DNA from: Sulfurovum sp.
GTDB taxonomy: Bacteria > Campylobacterota > Campylobacteria > Campylobacterales > Sulfurovaceae
Assembly (NCBI GenBank): GCA_026983895.1
Contig: JALSTF010000087.1
Span: forward strand, 1-16,239
DNA: 16,239 nucleotides
Direction of reading: 5' to 3'
Part shown: one piece after another, positions 7,402 through 15,724 of the stretch
Layout of the letters: each line of letters starts with the position of its first letter
Position numbering within the stretch: position 1 is the first letter of the stretch
The notes under the pieces: model-generated
Database searches by the model: none
Told to the model about the DNA's origin: nothing
Seen by the model: the letters and a program-made list of their open reading frames with translations, nothing else
Program-made: the position numbers and the translations under genes

Positions 7402-8586
7402 ATGACCTATAGAGAGACGCTCAAGCACCCGGTTATCGCCAGACTTTCCCTGATACAGCTGATATCCTATTTCGGTACCTGGTTTTCACAGGTGGCTATT
7501 TTCTCCATGATCGTCTCTTTTGGAGCCGATGAGATTACCATTGCCCTGACTGCTGCCATGGCAATGCTGCCTGCGGTCGTACTTGCCCCGCTCATTGGCA
7601 TCATCATTGACCGCATTGACTTCAAGAAGCTGATGCTCGTCCTCCTTCTCATCGAGATTAGTGCAACTATCGGCTTCATTTTCATCAACTCCCTTGACTT
7701 TATCTGGATGTTGCTGGGGCTCATTTTCATCCGTTCCGCAGCAGCATCCGTACTTTTTTCCGCAGAAATGGCACTCTTTCCCAAACTCATTCAGGGGAAA
7801 ATGCTCAAAAATACCAATGAGATACATTCGATCATCTGGTCTTTTACCTATGCTGCAGGTATGGCTGTGGGAGGTGTCATCACTTACAAAGTAGGGTTTG
7901 ATACTGCTTTTGGCATAGATGCTCTGCTTTACAGTGTTGCTGTCATGCTGCTGCTCGGGCTTCAGCTTAAACTGGAAAAGACCCTGCACATCGCTTCGAA
8001 CTGGCAAATGCTCAAAGAAGGATTTTTCTACCTAAAATCGCATATGAAACTCTTACATCTCATCATACTTCATGCTGCCATAGGGCTGACCAGTTTCGAT
8101 GCGCTCATCACACTGCTTGCCGACTTGCGATACAAGGAGTTCATTGCTGTACCTCTTTCCATAGGGATCATGAATGCTACCAGAGCCATCGGACTGATGA
8201 CAGGCCCTTTTTTCATAGGCAAGATAATTTCAAAAACGAATCTGCATTGGTTCTTTCTGCTGCAAGGAATGGCCATCGGGCTCTGGTCCGTATTGGAATA
8301 CAACTTTTACCTTGCACTCTTTTCTCTTTTTGTCACCGGATTTTTCATCACAACACTCTGGTCCTATACCTATCTGCTGATACAGGAAGAGACAGAGCCA
8401 AAATATATGGGCAGGGTCATTTCCTATAATGATATGTGCTTCATGCTCTCCAATGTCATCACAGCACTCTTTATAGGGTATGCCGCCAAAACCGGCCTTT
8501 CTTTGGAAACTATCACCGCGGTACTGGGTATGGGATTTGTCCTCTTTGCACTCTACTATCTGTGGTTTAAAAAAAGATATCTCTAA
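7402..8586 (+). CDS. MFS permease
   Basis: An integral inner-membrane transporter of the major facilitator superfamily, nearest in type to EntS/MFS_3-like exporters; the substrate cannot be read from sequence. About 394 residues form roughly 10–12 hydrophobic helices, beginning LIQLISYFGTWFSQVAIFSM. The loop between helices 2 and 3, GIIIDRIDFKKLMLVLLL, is a form of MFS motif A (G-x3-D-R-x2-R/K). Helix 4 has FIRSAAASVLFSAEMALFPK, typical of this subgroup. The ATG at 7402 is used here. A TTG at 7390 would add four residues and overlap the upstream stop (TTGA). Neither start has a clear ribosome-binding site, so coupling to the upstream gene is likely. It ends 6 bp from the convergent ytfJ-family gene, with no obvious terminator between. 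Confidence 0.88.
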   Translation: MTYRETLKHPVIARLSLIQLISYFGTWFSQVAIFSMIVSFGADEITIALTAAMAMLPAVVLAPLIGIIIDRIDFKKLMLVLLLIEISATIGFIFINSLDFIWMLLGLIFIRSAAASVLFSAEMALFPKLIQGKMLKNTNEIHSIIWSFTYAAGMAVGGVITYKVGFDTAFGIDALLYSVAVMLLLGLQLKLEKTLHIASNWQMLKEGFFYLKSHMKLLHLIILHAAIGLTSFDALITLLADLRYKEFIAVPLSIGIMNATRAIGLMTGPFFIGKIISKTNLHWFFLLQGMAIGLWSVLEYNFYLALFSLFVTGFFITTLWSYTYLLIQEETEPKYMGRVISYNDMCFMLSNVITALFIGYAAKTGLSLETITAVLGMGFVLFALYYLWFKKRYL

Positions 8587-8592
8587 CCCGCT

Positions 8593-9105
8593 CTATAAAT
8601 TTTTCTCTATAAGTGCCAACACATTTTGTATCTCTTTATTTGAAAGTTTTCCAAATTTTTTATAGAGCAGTTTTCCCTTTTTGTCAAAAATGAGGATATC
8701 AGAATTGTCATCGGCCAGACCCCATTGCTTCAATACTGCCTTTTTCCTGTCCTTCACGTAAATGGTATCAGGGAATTCTTTCTGTTTTGCTTTGAGTTTG
8801 GATTCCAAAATAGCATTGGGCAGCCAGGTCGCCGCAAGATTGATGACAGCCACAGAGGCATACTTGTTTCTGTCAAAGTGGCGTTTTTTCAACGCATGGG
8901 TCAGGGATTCATTCAGTTCACGTTCATCCGGATCAACATAAAAAAGAATGTGTACCTTTCCTTTCAGCATAGAAGAGCTCCATGCCGAACCATCAACTTT
9001 TCCACCCTTCTCCCCGCTCAAGACTACACTTGGGGGTACGTTCCCTACTTCGATCGCCATACTGCTTACTGCTGCCAACAAACATCCCAAAATGATTTTT
9101 TTCAT
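8593..9105 (-). CDS. ytfJ: YtfJ-family periplasmic protein (thioredoxin-like fold)
   Basis: A secreted protein of the YtfJ/HI0045 family (Pfam YtfJ_HI0045), 170 aa; function is not established, and the fold is thioredoxin-like without a CxxC redox pair. Family marks are VPPSVVLSGEKGG with SAWSS (compare PSVVISDGGE in the enterobacterial protein), GKVHILFYVDPDERELNESL, FDRNKYASVAVINLAAT, and the end ILIFDKKGKLLYKKFGKLSN. The start at 9105 gives a signal peptide MKKIILGCLLAAVSSMA with cleavage expected after Ala17, and has GGA about 6 bp upstream. An ATG at 9120 would add five residues (MKGGK) and lacks a ribosome-binding site. A Cys at position 8 is too near the N-terminus for a lipobox. The gene is monocistronic or the tail of the amidase unit, and is convergent with the MFS gene. 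Confidence 0.82.
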   Translation of the reverse strand: MKKIILGCLLAAVSSMAIEVGNVPPSVVLSGEKGGKVDGSAWSSSMLKGKVHILFYVDPDERELNESLTHALKKRHFDRNKYASVAVINLAATWLPNAILESKLKAKQKEFPDTIYVKDRKKAVLKQWGLADDNSDILIFDKKGKLLYKKFGKLSNKEIQNVLALIEKNL

Positions 9106-9152
9106 CTTTCCGCCTTTCATTACGCTGATATTTTACATAAACCGTTATAAAA

Positions 9153-9161
9153 ATAGTAGCA
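9153..9161 (-). promoter_or_regulatory. candidate extended -10 upstream of the ytfJ-family gene
   Basis: The minus strand reads TGC-TACTAT (9161–9153), an extended -10 pattern (TGnTAnnnT) about 48 bp before the start at 9105. A TATAAC nearer the gene is an alternative. No convincing -35 is seen. Confidence 0.35.
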
Positions 9162-9170
9162 GGATTAAAT

Positions 9171-9187
9171 GAATCCATTATGAATTC
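9171..9187 (-). terminator. weak hairpin after the lipoprotein amidase gene
   Basis: GAATTCA–TAA–TGGATTC folds into a 7-bp stem (one G·T pair) beginning 3 bp after the amidase stop on the minus strand and is followed by the A/T-rich ATTTAAT. There is no clean T-run, so termination here is only possible. Confidence 0.3.
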
Positions 9188-9190
9188 TCT

Positions 9191-9964
9191 TTATACTCCC
9201 AGATCCCTTTGACGGTTGTCAAGATATCGGCTTACCCCTTCCACGATGCCTTTGGCGATACGCTCCTGATAAGCAGAGGTAAAAAGTCTGCTTCTCTCTT
9301 TGGAATTGGTGATATATCCTACTTCTACGAGTATGGACGGCCTGCTTGCCCCCACCAGCACATAAAAAGGGGCCGGTCTTACCCCGCCGCTGACCGCATC
9401 TTTGTATCTGCTTTTTACCTGCCGCATGATACCATGCTGCACATCGATAGCAAGCTTGTTCGACTCGACGATCTTGGGGCCGTTGAGGACAGAATCTATA
9501 ATCACATCTTTGCTGAGTGCATCTGTTCCCTGAAGCACTGCGGCATTTTCCCTGGCTGCAACCCTTTGGGACCTTGCATCTCTTGTCTTCTGGAGGAAAT
9601 AGGTCTCTATCCCTTCTACCGCTTCAAAACGGCTCTTGTCGGCAATGGCATTGGCATGGATAGAGATAAAGACTTTTGCATCCATCTTGTCGGCGATACG
9701 TGTACGTTCTCCAAGTTTGAGAAATGTATCGTTCCCTCTTGTCAGATAGACCCTGTAGCCCTTGCGTTTGAACTCTTTTCGGAGTTTCTGCACTACTTGA
9801 AGTACAAGTGCTTTTTCCTGTTTTCCACCGCACTGTGCACCGCAGTCATGTCCTCCATGCCCTGCATCGATAACAATAAGATCATCCGAACGGTCCGGTC
9901 CTCCACAGGCAGTGACAAGCAGCAAAGCCACCATCCCTGTCAAAAAATATTTTAAGTACTGCAT
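9191..9964 (-). CDS. N-acetylmuramoyl-L-alanine amidase, short lipoprotein form
   Basis: A zinc-dependent Amidase_3 enzyme expected to cut the bond between MurNAc and the L-alanine of the peptide stem. The 257-aa product has a lipoprotein signal (MQYLKYFLTGMVALLLVTAC; lipobox VTAC, lipidated Cys20) and goes almost directly into the catalytic domain, with no AMIN domain. Zinc ligands and catalytic residues are visible: VIDAGHGGHD (His36), GGKQEKALVL (Glu50), FISIHANA, and SILVEVGYITN with the catalytic Glu. AAGGAG gives 6-bp spacing to the ATG at 9964; a directly preceding ATG (9967) and a TTG (9982) are less suitable. It follows the AMIN-amidase by 10 bp and its catalytic domain is largely identical to that protein's, so it is probably a tandem duplicate that lost AMIN and gained a lipid anchor. 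Confidence 0.92.
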   Translation of the reverse strand: MQYLKYFLTGMVALLLVTACGGPDRSDDLIVIDAGHGGHDCGAQCGGKQEKALVLQVVQKLRKEFKRKGYRVYLTRGNDTFLKLGERTRIADKMDAKVFISIHANAIADKSRFEAVEGIETYFLQKTRDARSQRVAARENAAVLQGTDALSKDVIIDSVLNGPKIVESNKLAIDVQHGIMRQVKSRYKDAVSGGVRPAPFYVLVGASRPSILVEVGYITNSKERSRLFTSAYQERIAKGIVEGVSRYLDNRQRDLGV

Positions 9965-9974
9965 CATTTTCTCC

Positions 9975-11222
9975 TTAATCAATATCGATCTCTTTTCTTC
10001 GGTTATTGAGATAATTGTCTATCCCTTCTGCGATCCCTTTGGCAATCAGTTCCTGATATTTTGGCGTAAAAAGCCTTTTACGTTCCCTTGGATGCGAAAT
10101 ATATCCTACTTCCACCAGGATGGATGGTCTGCTGGCACCGACAAGAACCCAAAAAGGGGCATGTCTTACCCCGCCATCCTTTACACCCCGATAATACATA
10201 TGCAAATTGGTCATGATACGCCGCTGCACATCGATAGCCAATTTATTTGATTGTACTATTTTCGGGCCCGTGAGTACGGAATCGATGATCACTTTCTTGC
10301 TCAGCCTGTTCCCTGCACCTTTAAGTACGGCTTTGTTTTCACGTGCTGCTATGCGCTGCGACTTTGCATCTCTTGTCGTTTGCAGAAAAAAAGTCTCGAC
10401 CCCCTGAACATACCTTCGTTTTCTCTTTGGAACAGAGTTGGCATGAATAGAAACGAATACTTTGGCACCTTTTCTGTCCGCTATTTGTGTACGCTGCGGC
10501 AGTTTCAGAAAACGGTCCGTACGCCTGGTCATACTGACACGATAGCCGCGTTTTTTCAATTGTCTTTCAAGACGTTTCGCGATCTGAAGTACCAGATCTT
10601 TTTCTTTTTTTCCTCCGGTAATAGCACCCGTATCGTGTCCGCCATGCCCGGCATCTATCACTATCATCTCATGGGCATTCACTGCTTTTGAAAATGATCT
10701 TCTGTTTTTTTTGTGCGTTTTTGCTGGGCGATTATAGACTGCCGAAACTTTTTTCTTTGTATCCTTGATATAGCGTGCGATACGCTTTTGGATATCCTGA
10801 TGTTTCGCTACTCTTTTGGTATGAGTCACCGTAAATTTTGGCAAAGGTATATTGTAGCTGTTATAGGAGAAAAGCGGTTGATAGGCCGTACACATATATC
10901 TCTTCCCTGTTTCTATCACGATCCTTACCGTATTTCTCTGATATTGGGAGACACGAATAGATCTGCAGTGTGCGGTATGCAGCATATGCCCGATCTTCCT
11001 GTCGGCCAGTCTGACATTCTTAAGGTCGAACACTTCTCTGTAGGGATTGTTAAGCGTAAAGTGCTTGATATGGCTTTTGCTGTATGCCTTGTTGAAAAGC
11101 AGATGCAATTCACCTTTTTGCAACTGGGCTTTCTCCAGTAGCGTGACTGAAGAAAAAAGCAGTACGGGGGTAAGAAAAACAACAAAAAACAGCCTAAAGA
11201 GTTTCACTCTATTTGTCTTCAC
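9975..11222 (-). CDS. amiC: AMIN-domain N-acetylmuramoyl-L-alanine amidase (AmiA/AmiC type)
   Basis: A periplasmic cell-wall amidase that splits septal peptidoglycan in daughter-cell separation; in H. pylori the homologue at this locus is AmiA. The 415-aa product has a signal peptide (VKLFRLFFVVFLTPVLLFSS), an AMIN-like region (about 28–128) for targeting, and a strongly basic linker (about 134–183). The Amidase_3 domain (186–405) has VIDAGHGGHD (His193), Glu207, VSIHAN (His260) and ILVEVGYIS (Glu371). I use the GTG at 11222, which overlaps the end of the upstream gene; a second GTG at 11207 would still leave a full signal peptide. Neither has a strong ribosome-binding site, so coupling to the upstream gene is likely. 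The region that in regulated E. coli AmiB/AmiC forms a blocking helix (LSKKVIIDSVLTG) is present. Confidence 0.93.
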   Translation of the reverse strand: MKTNRVKLFRLFFVVFLTPVLLFSSVTLLEKAQLQKGELHLLFNKAYSKSHIKHFTLNNPYREVFDLKNVRLADRKIGHMLHTAHCRSIRVSQYQRNTVRIVIETGKRYMCTAYQPLFSYNSYNIPLPKFTVTHTKRVAKHQDIQKRIARYIKDTKKKVSAVYNRPAKTHKKNRRSFSKAVNAHEMIVIDAGHGGHDTGAITGGKKEKDLVLQIAKRLERQLKKRGYRVSMTRRTDRFLKLPQRTQIADRKGAKVFVSIHANSVPKRKRRYVQGVETFFLQTTRDAKSQRIAARENKAVLKGAGNRLSKKVIIDSVLTGPKIVQSNKLAIDVQRRIMTNLHMYYRGVKDGGVRHAPFWVLVGASRPSILVEVGYISHPRERKRLFTPKYQELIAKGIAEGIDNYLNNRRKEIDID

Positions 11223-12318
11223 CGTTCATTAATTTATCCATCAGCGCTTTGACCGTAATGATCTCTTTAAGCCTATAGCCGTTGGCACCGGTAAAGAATA
11301 GACCTGTTTCTGCGATCCCGTCATAGGCATCGGAGAGCCTGTCCGCGATACAGTATCCAACGATCTTCGCTTCTTCACCGCGGTGACACGGCGTGACACA
11401 GTTGGAGATACATGCCACTTTCGGTGCTGTTCCTGCTTCAATACGTCTTTGCAATTCCGTTTTGACCCCGCGTGCCGGATATCCGACCGGGGATTTAAAA
11501 AGCTCAATGTCCTCTTCTTTTGCGTCGATAATGATCTGTTTCATTACATCACTGGCATCGCATTCAGCCGTGCCGATGAAGCGTGTTCCCAGCTGTACGC
11601 CGCTCGCACCCAGTTCCATCATTCTAACGATATCATCATGATCCCAGACACCGCCTGCCGCGATGACAGGAATATCTCCCCACTGTTTCGCTTCTTCCAC
11701 GACTGGCGGGAGGATCTCTTCAAGCTGATTCTCAGGAAGAAAACACTCCTCATATTTGAAACCCTGGTGCCCGCCGCTGAGCGGTCCTTCCACGATAACT
11801 GCATCCGGCAGTCTGTCATGGGTCTTCTTCCATCGCCTGCAAAGGATACGCAGTGCCTTGGCAGTGGAAACGATCGGTACAAGCGCTACATCAGGATAAT
11901 CCTTCGCTGCTTCAGGCATGGTCAACGGCAAGCCTGCCCCTGTAATGATCATATCTGCTCCGGCTTTGCAGGCATCTTCGACCACACGGTTGTATTCGCT
12001 TTGCGCATAGAGGATATTGGCGGCCAGCGGTGCATCCCCGCAGATCTTTCTGGCATTGTCGAAAATGTGTTCCAACGCCCTGAAAGAGTAGAAGTTGATC
12101 GCATCAAGCGGCCTGTGTTCTTTTCCGACCATCTCTTTTTCGGCAAGATAGGCTCTGTTTTTATACACTCCGGTACCCACAGCAGAAATGACGCCGAGTC
12201 CGCCCTCTTTCGAGACCGTACCCGCCAGCTGATCCCAGGAGATCCCTACGCCCATACCCCCCTGGATAATAGGCTTTTCGATAGTATATTTTCCAATTTT
12301 CAATGGTTTAAACGTCAT
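11209..12318 (-). CDS. nitronate monooxygenase-like flavoprotein (2-nitropropane dioxygenase family)
   Basis: An FMN-dependent TIM-barrel protein of the nitronate monooxygenase/FabK superfamily, 369 aa. Motifs: PIIQGGMGVGIS (17–27), GLGVISAVGTG, VEGPLSGGHQG (176–186; His184 is the usual catalytic His), VIAAGGVWDHDDI (218–230) and GVQLGTRFIGTAECDA (240–255), which bind FMN phosphate. The role could be nitronate detoxification or an enoyl-ACP reductase-type reaction; sequence alone does not decide. The C-terminal part carries four cysteines, C303-x3-C307-x3-C311-x11-C323, not found in the simple fungal and Pseudomonas enzymes. The start overlaps the tyrS stop (ATGA), so translation is coupled. 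A homologue sits at the same place, after tyrS, in H. pylori (HP0773). Confidence 0.9.
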   Translation of the reverse strand: MTFKPLKIGKYTIEKPIIQGGMGVGISWDQLAGTVSKEGGLGVISAVGTGVYKNRAYLAEKEMVGKEHRPLDAINFYSFRALEHIFDNARKICGDAPLAANILYAQSEYNRVVEDACKAGADMIITGAGLPLTMPEAAKDYPDVALVPIVSTAKALRILCRRWKKTHDRLPDAVIVEGPLSGGHQGFKYEECFLPENQLEEILPPVVEEAKQWGDIPVIAAGGVWDHDDIVRMMELGASGVQLGTRFIGTAECDASDVMKQIIIDAKEEDIELFKSPVGYPARGVKTELQRRIEAGTAPKVACISNCVTPCHRGEEAKIVGYCIADRLSDAYDGIAETGLFFTGANGYRLKEIITVKALMDKLMNGEDK

Positions 12319-13517
12319 ACCCCTACCTTCACTTTTGCAAATTTCCGCTTCCCTACCTGAAGAATATATTCACCGGCCTTCAGGTTCATTTTCTCATCAG
12401 AGATCTTCTCCTGATCGATCCGGACAGCACCCTGTTTGATATCACGCCTCGCCTGGGAAGTCGAAGGCTCGATACCTGCATCGACAAGCGCTTTGCATAT
12501 CCATATTCCCTCTTCTGCTGCCATCTCTTTCATATCCGAAGGAAGCTGGTTTGCTTTGAATACATTGTCGAATTCTTCTTTGGCTAGTTTAGCCAACTCT
12601 TCATTATAGAATCTTGTAACCAGCTCAAGAGCAAGATCCTCTTTGGCTTTTTTGGGATGCAGACCGCCTTTTTTGACCGCTTCTTTCATCTGCGCAATCT
12701 CTTCAAGGGATTTCTCGCTCAGAAGCTCATAATAGCGCCACATCAGCTCATCGGAAATAGAAAGTGTCTTCGCATAGATCTCTTTGGGTGCTTCCGTGAT
12801 ACCTATATAGTTGTTGAGTGATTTACTCATCTTCTGGACACCGTCAAGGCCTTCGAGTATAGGCATCATAAGTACCGCCTGTTCTTTCCCTGTACCATAT
12901 GCTCTCTGCAGATGCCTTCCCATCAGAAGATTGAACTTCTGATCCGTACCGCCTATTTCGATATCGGATTTCAATTCTACAGAATCATACCCCTGCAGCA
13001 GCGGATAGATGAACTCCGAGATGGAAATACTGTGCCCTGCTTTGTAGCGTTTCTCGAAGTCGTCACGTTCAAGCATCCTGGCGACATTGAAAGTTGTGGT
13101 CAACGCCACCATGCCTGCCGCACCCAGTCCCTCAAGCCATGTAGAGTTAAACACAACATCCGTTTTGTTCTCATCGAGGATATTGAATACCTGGTCCTGA
13201 TAGGTCTGTGCATTGGCAAGGATGGTCTCTCTATCAAGCACTTTTCGTGTTTCGCTCTTTCCTGTCGGGTCACCAATGGTCGCCGTAAAATCCCCTATGA
13301 GAAGCTGTACATGCCCTCCATGGTTCTGAAAAGCCCTGAGTTTCTGCAACAGTACAGTATGCCCGATATGCAGATCCGCCCCTGTAGGGTCAAATCCCGC
13401 TTTTACCGTGTAAGTGGTGCCGTCTTCATAATATTTTGTGACCAGTTTCTCGATACGCTCCCTATCGATAATCTCTGCAGTACCTCTGCTTATCTCTTCC
13501 AACGCTTTTTCTATCAT
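12315..13517 (-). CDS. tyrS: tyrosyl-tRNA synthetase
   Basis: A class I aminoacyl-tRNA synthetase that charges tRNA-Tyr, 400 aa. The Rossmann core has AGFDPTGADLHIGH (HIGH at 50–53) and GDFTATIGDPTGKSETRK. The Tyr site includes YPLLQGYDSV and IGGTDQKFNLLMGR, and LDGVQKMSKS holds KMSKS at 229–233. A C-terminal S4 RNA-binding domain follows (about 335–400; EPSTSQARRDIKQGAVRI). The HIGH variant and the PILEGLDG context place it in the second bacterial TyrRS type. The ATG at 13517 has AAGGA about 7 bp upstream. It lies 47 bp after spoT, a gap that holds a palindromic repeat, and overlaps the next gene by 4 bp. Confidence 0.98.
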   Translation of the reverse strand: MIEKALEEISRGTAEIIDRERIEKLVTKYYEDGTTYTVKAGFDPTGADLHIGHTVLLQKLRAFQNHGGHVQLLIGDFTATIGDPTGKSETRKVLDRETILANAQTYQDQVFNILDENKTDVVFNSTWLEGLGAAGMVALTTTFNVARMLERDDFEKRYKAGHSISISEFIYPLLQGYDSVELKSDIEIGGTDQKFNLLMGRHLQRAYGTGKEQAVLMMPILEGLDGVQKMSKSLNNYIGITEAPKEIYAKTLSISDELMWRYYELLSEKSLEEIAQMKEAVKKGGLHPKKAKEDLALELVTRFYNEELAKLAKEEFDNVFKANQLPSDMKEMAAEEGIWICKALVDAGIEPSTSQARRDIKQGAVRIDQEKISDEKMNLKAGEYILQVGKRKFAKVKVGV

Positions 13518-13530
13518 TTCTTTCCTTCTG

Positions 13531-13559
13531 TGTCATTCCAGGCTTGATTCAGGATGACA
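13531..13559. repeat. GTCATTCC-type palindromic repeat in the spoT–tyrS gap
   Basis: TGTCAT (13531–13536) pairs with ATGACA (13554–13559). After one bulged T, CC pairs with GG and G with C, with the loop around GCTTGATT. It fills most of the 47-bp gap and ends against the tyrS ribosome-binding site. The wording, GTCATTCC followed by GGCTTGA and ending GGATGAC, resembles dispersed intergenic palindromes that I recall from several other proteobacteria. Copy number cannot be judged from one window. Confidence 0.6.
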
Positions 13560-13564
13560 TTCTG

Positions 13565-15718
13565 TTATTTATTGTACGCATCATCCAGGCTGATGATATC
13601 TATGAGTTTGAACCGCTGTGAAAGCTTCTCTTTCAGCTGGCTCTTCTTGCTCTCGCTGCTTTCCACTTCCAATTGACAATATTCTGCACTTTCCGAACTT
13701 TTGATCCCCAGTTCGATACTGATGACATTCAGATCAAGCTGCGAAAGGTTCATCAGCATATCGGCCAATGCACCTCTTTGATTCTGCAGACTGATGATCA
13801 ACCGGTAACGCGAAAGCTTGGAGGAACTCCAGCTCACATGGACCATGGCATCGCCCGCCTTGATCTTTGCATACGCATGCTTGCACAATTTATGGTGTAT
13901 AATAGCCTTACTGTCCTTATAAAATGCAACGATCTGGTCACCTACTTTCGGATGACAACAATAATCGAACTCAACCCCGTCTATAGGCTTGTTCGCATAG
14001 AAACGAAAGTGTTCGATCTCTTTAAGTTTGGGCTTTTTATACCCGCGTTTGAGAAGCTCCCAGAAACGTACTTCTTTTTCTCCCATATATTCTGCGACTT
14101 TGTGGATCACATCCTTGTAGTAAGAGAGTTGGGACGGCAGTTTGTGAATGGAATCCTGCAATCCCATACGCTGTATCAACAGCCTTATTTTGTCAGGATG
14201 GCGAGAGAAAAGCGTACCCAGGATATTATAGGCACTCAACGTATCCGTCTCCCTTATCCGTGCCCTGCAGTGCTGGCGTATCCCCTCTTTGGCTTTGGAT
14301 GTCTTGACCGTATCGAGCCAGGAACAGTGCAGATGTACTTCATCGTCTTTCAGTATTTTGACGATATCCCCATTTTTCAGTACTGTCAAGAGAGAAGATC
14401 TGTGCTTGTTGACCAGTGCACCTGTTGCATTGGCACCTATCTCCGAGTGGATGGCATAGGCAAAATCAAGGGCTACCGAACCTTTGGGCAGGGTAAAATA
14501 GTCTCCTTTGGGAGAGAAGACCGTAATATCTTCCGAGAAAAGGTCAGATTTGGCAAGCTCATAGAACTCTTCCACCGATTCATTCTGGTAATGCAGGCTC
14601 TCCAGCCACTCAAGATTGACACCGTTGCCGCCATCTTTATACTTCCAGTGTGCCGCGACACCGTACTCAGCCAGTCTATGCATCTCCTGGGTACGGATCT
14701 GAGCTTCTACGATCCCCTCTTCATCAAACAGCGTTGTATGAATGGTCTTGTAGCCATTTTCCTTTGGTACAGCGATATAATCCTTGAAACGGGAGATCAG
14801 CGGAGTAAAGTTCAGGTGCATCAGACCCAGCACACGATAACACTCGATCGGTTCTTCAACGATGATGCGGATCGCCAGGAGGTCCAGCACTTCATCAATG
14901 CTCACACCCTTGCGGTGCATCTTCAAGTAAATAGAATAGTAGTGCTTCACTCTGCCTATGATCTCGAAATCTCTATCTGAAAACCCGTCTTTATGCATGG
15001 TCTCCTTGACGTTACGGATGAAAGCATTGAGTTTGAACTGCAAATTCTGTGCATTTGTCTTGATATACGTATCTATTTTCTCATAATCTTCCGGATAAAT
15101 ATAGTAAAAACTCAAGTCTTCCAGGTTGTTCTTCAGTCGTGAAATACCAAGCCTGTGTGCTATAGGGGCATAAACAACCAGAGTCTCTTCGGCAATACGT
15201 TTCTGTTTTTGGGGAGACAGGGCATCAAGGGTAAGCATATTGTGCAATCTATCACACAACTTGATCACCAGCACACGAATATCTTTGATCGAGGCGATCA
15301 GCATCTTTCTAAACGTCAGGGCAGAGTTGATCAGCCGCTCATCCGAACCGGATGGAGCCAACTCTTCATCGCGTATCTCAACGATCTTGGTAAGGCCTTC
15401 GACCAGATGTGCCACATCTTCACCGAACTGAGCCTTCAGATCTTCAATATCAAAAGGGGTGTCTTCCACTACATCGTGCAGCAGTGCAGCCTGCACCATC
15501 GTTTCATCATTTGAGAATGCTGCCGTGATCGCAGCTACCAGAATGGGATGGACAATATACGGTTCGCCACTCTTGCGTTTCTGTCCGTCATGGGCTGTCA
15601 TCGCAAGATCAAGTGCCTTGACCGTAGGAGGGAGGGGATCAGGGACCTGTTCCCACAGAAGTGCTTTTGCCTCTTCTATGTCATGTATTGATTTTGCTTT
15701 CGATAAAAAAGCATCCAA
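13565..15718 (-). CDS. spoT: bifunctional (p)ppGpp synthetase/hydrolase
   Basis: A RelA/SpoT homologue making and degrading (p)ppGpp; Campylobacterota usually have this single enzyme for the stringent response. Its 717 residues hold an HD hydrolase domain (about 35–190; His57, HDVVED at 81–86, Asp156 in LCDRLHN, all intact). The synthetase domain (about 225–365) has VKHYYSIYLKM, LLAIRIIV, ENGYKTIHTT and EAQIRTQEMHRLAEYGVAAHW. A TGS domain (about 397–460; ITVFSPKGDYFTLPKGSVALDFAY) and a C-terminal ACT domain (LIISLQNQRGALADMLMNLS) follow. An intact HD motif implies hydrolase activity. The start is TTG at 15718: an in-frame stop (that of rpoZ) lies two codons upstream, and the next Met (residue 40) would cut into the HD domain. 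The ribosome-binding site GAAGG overlaps the rpoZ end. Confidence 0.97.
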   Translation of the reverse strand: MDAFLSKAKSIHDIEEAKALLWEQVPDPLPPTVKALDLAMTAHDGQKRKSGEPYIVHPILVAAITAAFSNDETMVQAALLHDVVEDTPFDIEDLKAQFGEDVAHLVEGLTKIVEIRDEELAPSGSDERLINSALTFRKMLIASIKDIRVLVIKLCDRLHNMLTLDALSPQKQKRIAEETLVVYAPIAHRLGISRLKNNLEDLSFYYIYPEDYEKIDTYIKTNAQNLQFKLNAFIRNVKETMHKDGFSDRDFEIIGRVKHYYSIYLKMHRKGVSIDEVLDLLAIRIIVEEPIECYRVLGLMHLNFTPLISRFKDYIAVPKENGYKTIHTTLFDEEGIVEAQIRTQEMHRLAEYGVAAHWKYKDGGNGVNLEWLESLHYQNESVEEFYELAKSDLFSEDITVFSPKGDYFTLPKGSVALDFAYAIHSEIGANATGALVNKHRSSLLTVLKNGDIVKILKDDEVHLHCSWLDTVKTSKAKEGIRQHCRARIRETDTLSAYNILGTLFSRHPDKIRLLIQRMGLQDSIHKLPSQLSYYKDVIHKVAEYMGEKEVRFWELLKRGYKKPKLKEIEHFRFYANKPIDGVEFDYCCHPKVGDQIVAFYKDSKAIIHHKLCKHAYAKIKAGDAMVHVSWSSSKLSRYRLIISLQNQRGALADMLMNLSQLDLNVISIELGIKSSESAEYCQLEVESSESKKSQLKEKLSQRFKLIDIISLDDAYNK

Positions 15719-15724
15719 GACTGA

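Noticed and set aside
7390..7402. TTG at 7390 as the MFS start
   Set aside because: Possible through its overlap with the upstream stop, but the ATG at 7402 is a stronger initiator and begins nearer the first helix; kept only as an alternative.
8593..9120. Calling the YtfJ-family protein a lipoprotein (Cys at position 8) or a CxxC thioredoxin
   Set aside because: The Cys is too close to the N-terminus for a lipoprotein signal, an Ala-type cleavage site follows, and the mature part has no CxxC.
13898..13903. Perfect TATAAT on the plus strand inside spoT
   Set aside because: It points antisense into spoT with no matching -35 and no gene downstream; treated as chance, though an antisense RNA cannot be excluded.
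13673..14980. 435-codon plus-strand open frame opposite spoT
   Set aside because: SpoT is intact on the other strand and the opposite translation has no domains; the length is explained by codon bias of the real gene.
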